Shown: one piece after another, positions 61,587-64,000 of the stretch
How positions within the stretch are numbered: the first letter of the stretch is position 1
How the letters are laid out: each line of letters begins with the position of its first letter
Assembly (NCBI RefSeq): GCF_000377505.1
Contig: NZ_KB898188.1
Location: forward strand, 1 to 64,000
Length of the DNA stretch: 64,000 nt
Direction of reading: 5' to 3'
Origin: Paenibacillus massiliensis 2301065 = DSM 16942
Lineage (GTDB): Bacteria > Bacillota > Bacilli > Paenibacillales > Paenibacillaceae
Program-made: the position numbers and the translations under genes
Notes under the pieces: generated by a model
The model's database searches: none
Seen by the model: the letters and a program-made list of their open reading frames with translations, nothing else
What the model was told of the DNA's origin: nothing

Positions 61587-63049
61587 ACCGACCTGAACAA
61601 GATATGCCGCTTATTTTCGAACGAAGCCGTTCGGGCCGTGTCGCATACTCCTTACCGGAATGTGATGTCCCCCAGCAATCGGTTGCTGAGCTTTTGCCTG
61701 ATTTTGCCCTGCGTAGCGAGCCCGCAGCGTTGCCTGAGGTATTTGAGGTGGATGTCATTCGGCATTATACCGAGCTATCCCGCCGCAATTTCGGAGTGGA
61801 TAACGGATTCTATCCGCTTGGCTCCTGTACGATGAAATACAATCCGAAGGTAAATGAGGATGTCGCCCGTTATGCAGGACTAGCCAAGATCCACCCGTAC
61901 CAGCCTGAAGAGAGCATTCAGGGAGCTATGGAACTCCTCTACACTCTCCAGCAGGATCTGGCTGGTCTGACTGGGATGGATGCGGTGACGTTGCAGCCAG
62001 CTGCGGGAGCACATGGAGAATGGACAGGACTGATGATGATTCGCGCCTACCATGAGAGCCGGGGAGAGCAGCGTACCAAAGTGATCGTACCGGACTCGTC
62101 GCACGGTACCAATCCAGCCAGCGCTACGGTTGCGGGCTTCGAGACGGTGACGATCCCGTCTACTGCCGAAGGACTGGTAGATCTTGATGCACTCCGCACG
62201 GCAGTAGGTACAGATACGGCGGCGCTCATGCTGACCAATCCGAATACACTCGGCTTGTTCGAGACGCAGATAACAGACATTGCTGACATTGTGCATGGAG
62301 CAGGTGGACTGCTTTATTACGACGGTGCCAACTCCAATGCCATTATGGGTATTACTAGACCTGGAGACATGGGATTTGATGTAGTCCACCTCAACCTGCA
62401 CAAGACGATGAGCACACCACACGGCGGAGGTGGACCCGGTGCAGGTCCGGTAGGTGTAAAGCAACTCCTCGTCCCTTTCCTTCCCAAACCACTGGTTGTG
62501 AAGGATGAGCAAGGCAGCTATCATTGGGATACACAAGCAGACTCCTCCATTGGACGTGTCAAAGCCTACTATGGTAATTTTGGCATTCTGGTACGGGCCT
62601 ATGCCTACATTCGTACCTATGGTCCATCTGGTCTGCGCAACGTATCCGAATGCGCCGTGCTGAACGCCAATTATATGATGCATCGGTTAGCTCCTTATTT
62701 CGAGCTTCCTTATCCAGGCATCTGCAAGCATGAATTCGTCATGTCTGGCAAAGGCCTCAAGCAATATGGCGTCCGCACTCTGGATGTCGCGAAGCGGTTG
62801 CTTGATTTTGGGTATCACCCGCCAACCGTATACTTCCCGCTGAATGTCGAGGAATGCATCATGATTGAACCCACCGAGACAGAGAGCAAGGAGACACTAG
62901 ACGCGTTCATTAACACGATGATTCACATCGCCAAGGAAGCAGAGGAGAATTCTGAACTCGTGCTGAATGCTCCATATACAACGACTGTCACCCGTCTCGA
63001 CGAGACTACTGCTGCGCGGAAGCCTGTGCTGAATTGTGCGTGTAGTTAG
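61583..63049 (+). CDS. gcvPB: glycine dehydrogenase (decarboxylating) subunit 2
   Basis: A 488-residue PLP subunit of P protein. Features: [92 protein letters not shown] and the PLP lysine in [20 protein letters not shown]. Pairs with gcvPA through a four-base ATGA overlap. Last gene of the riboswitch-controlled operon. Confidence 0.97.
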   Translation: MNRPEQDMPLIFERSRSGRVAYSLPECDVPQQSVAELLPDFALRSEPAALPEVFEVDVIRHYTELSRRNFGVDNGFYPLGSCTMKYNPKVNEDVARYAGLAKIHPYQPEESIQGAMELLYTLQQDLAGLTGMDAVTLQPAAGAHGEWTGLMMIRAYHESRGEQRTKVIVPDSSHGTNPASATVAGFETVTIPSTAEGLVDLDALRTAVGTDTAALMLTNPNTLGLFETQITDIADIVHGAGGLLYYDGANSNAIMGITRPGDMGFDVVHLNLHKTMSTPHGGGGPGAGPVGVKQLLVPFLPKPLVVKDEQGSYHWDTQADSSIGRVKAYYGNFGILVRAYAYIRTYGPSGLRNVSECAVLNANYMMHRLAPYFELPYPGICKHEFVMSGKGLKQYGVRTLDVAKRLLDFGYHPPTVYFPLNVEECIMIEPTETESKETLDAFINTMIHIAKEAEENSELVLNAPYTTTVTRLDETTAARKPVLNCACS

Positions 63050-63158
63050 ACCTTCGGCAGCTTAAATCCCACCATAGAGGCGCTGCAAGCGTAAAGGTCT
63101 GTCGACAACCCTAATTATTATCATTGCAATGCCCAAGCATTGCAGAGTTCTTCTCCCT

Positions 63159-63205
63159 CATCCATCAGCAGGCCTATCAAGGGTGTTGATGGATGTTTTA
63201 TTTTC
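63159..63205 (+). terminator. terminator of the gcv operon
   Basis: CATCCATCA pairs with TGATGGATG over a 19-base loop, followed by TTTTATTTTC. A second small hairpin (TGCAATGC/GCATTGCA) stands just before it at 63125-63144. Confidence 0.7.
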
Positions 63206-63224
63206 ATGTTTTGGGTGTGAACGT

Positions 63225-63252
63225 AAAAAAGCCGGTATCCTAGGATACCGGC
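63225..63252 (-). terminator. terminator of ptsI
   Basis: A perfect 22-base palindrome (GCCGGTATCCT and its complement, 63231-63252) is followed on the minus strand by TTTTTTACG. It lies 91 bases after the ptsI stop. The two terminators face each other between convergent operons. Confidence 0.85.
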
Positions 63253-63342
63253 TGCCTTATCGGCGAAAGGTTAGATGTTGGAAAAAGACAAAATTACAGA
63301 CCTTTCAAAAAAACGGATGCTAAAGCTTGTCAAGTAGCGAGC

Positions 63343-64000
63343 TTAAGCTTGAATACCTTGTACCAGCTTCACGACTTGCTCAGCTGTCTGCATATTCAGC
63401 GCTTCTGCCGCCAGCTTCTCCATCTCTGCACGGGACAGCTTGGAGATCTGACTGCGAGCAGGCAGAATGGAAGTAGCACTCATGCTGAACTCGTCAAGAC
63501 CGAGGCCCACCAGCAATGGAATTGCTGTAGCATCGCCTGCCATCTCGCCACACATGCCAGCCCATTTGCCTTCGCGATGTGCTGCGTCAATGACCATTTT
63601 CACCAGACGAAGGATCGCCGGGTTGTATGGCTGATACAGGTAAGCGACACGTTCGTTCATACGGTCTGCAGCCATTGTATATTGGATCAGATCGTTGGTA
63701 CCGATACTGAAGAAGTCCACTTCTTTGGCGAACTGGTCTGCCAGTACAGCCGTCGAAGGAATTTCGACCATGATTCCAATCTGGATATCCTCAGATACTT
63801 CAGTTCCTTCAGCTACCAGCTTAGCCTTCTCTTCAAGCAGCAGAGCCTTCGCTTCACGGAATTCATCCAGTGTAGCAATCATCGGGAACATGACACGCAG
63901 ATTTCCGTATACGCTCGCACGCAGCAATGCACGCAGCTGTGTTCTGAAGATGTCTTGACGATCCAAGCAGAGACGTACCGCACGGAAGCCCAGGAACGGG
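63343..64000 (-). CDS. ptsI: PTS enzyme I (C-terminal part, cut by the window edge)
   Basis: The last 219 residues of phosphoenolpyruvate-protein phosphotransferase. The frame stays open to base 64000, reading [20 protein letters not shown]. Also present are [40 protein letters not shown] (PEP-binding EIPS), [20 protein letters not shown], and [20 protein letters not shown], the active-site Cys region. It phosphorylates HPr and so powers all PTS uptake, including MtlA/MtlF in this window. The start and His-domain lie outside. Confidence 0.97.
   Translation of the reverse strand, partial: PFLGFRAVRLCLDRQDIFRTQLRALLRASVYGNLRVMFPMIATLDEFREAKALLLEEKAKLVAEGTEVSEDIQIGIMVEIPSTAVLADQFAKEVDFFSIGTNDLIQYTMAADRMNERVAYLYQPYNPAILRLVKMVIDAAHREGKWAGMCGEMAGDATAIPLLVGLGLDEFSMSATSILPARSQISKLSRAEMEKLAAEALNMQTAEQVVKLVQGIQA

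Overview
The window looks like a chromosomal segment of a Paenibacillus-like member of the Bacillota. Pointers to this are strong AGGAGG-type ribosome sites with ATG/GTG/TTG starts, a tandem glycine riboswitch ahead of gcvT-gcvPA-gcvPB, an mtlA-mtlR-mtlF-mtlD PTS operon, a monoderm-type peptide ABC operon and an L25/Ctc gene. The genus is inferred from gene content and style only.

The left 28 kb is the striking part. From about 24.4 kb down to 3.0 kb (minus strand) runs a long operon for what appears to be a contractile injection apparatus built from type VI secretion/phage-tail parts. In order it encodes a sheath protein that looks like a natural TssB-TssC fusion, an Hcp-like tube protein, a J-domain protein, a membrane FHA protein, a zinc-ribbon FHA protein, a membrane PP2C phosphatase, a membrane pseudo-PP2C with TPR-like repeats, two candidate baseplate proteins, an Hsp70-like ATPase, a small membrane protein, a third baseplate candidate, a Mog1/DcrB-like candidate effector chaperone, a VgrG spike, two further unknowns, a DUF4280 PAAR-like tip, and a second VgrG carrying a C-terminal nucleic-acid-deaminase toxin with a SUKH immunity gene. 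Divergent from it are a secreted/anchored vWA protein (plus strand) and, convergent with that, a Ser/Thr kinase. No TssJLM, ClpV, gp25/TssE or tape measure is recognisable in the window. The set suggests a Gram-positive injection machine governed by phosphorylation and FHA binding. The first 3 kb is its graveyard and cassette zone: vgrG shards (one inverted), an orphan YwqJ-type deaminase toxin with SUKH-3 immunity, homologous terminators, and an inserted XRE regulator diverging from an unknown gene across twin palindromic operators.

From 28 to 32 kb is a YpdA/YpdB-type two-component system with a YhjX-type MFS transporter; a direct repeat matching the YpdB motif described in E. coli sits just upstream of the transporter. 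From 32 to 43.5 kb (minus strand) genes for proline and ornithine catabolism (proline dehydrogenase, ornithine aminotransferase, P5C dehydrogenase) are followed by a five-gene peptide ABC transporter and an M14 carboxypeptidase, suggesting peptide-to-glutamate catabolism.

From 43.7 to 51.8 kb are single genes: DUF1304 membrane protein, a secreted CAP-domain protein, msrA, rplY/ctc, a GNAT acetyltransferase, a type I pullulanase with a C-terminal CBM41-like domain, and a DUF5412-like membrane protein. From 52 to 57.2 kb is the mannitol PTS operon. From 57.9 to 63 kb is the glycine cleavage system, with gcvH divergent from the riboswitch-controlled gcvT-gcvPA-gcvPB operon. The right edge cuts through ptsI (PTS enzyme I). 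No tRNA, rRNA, intact insertion sequence or CRISPR array was recognised.
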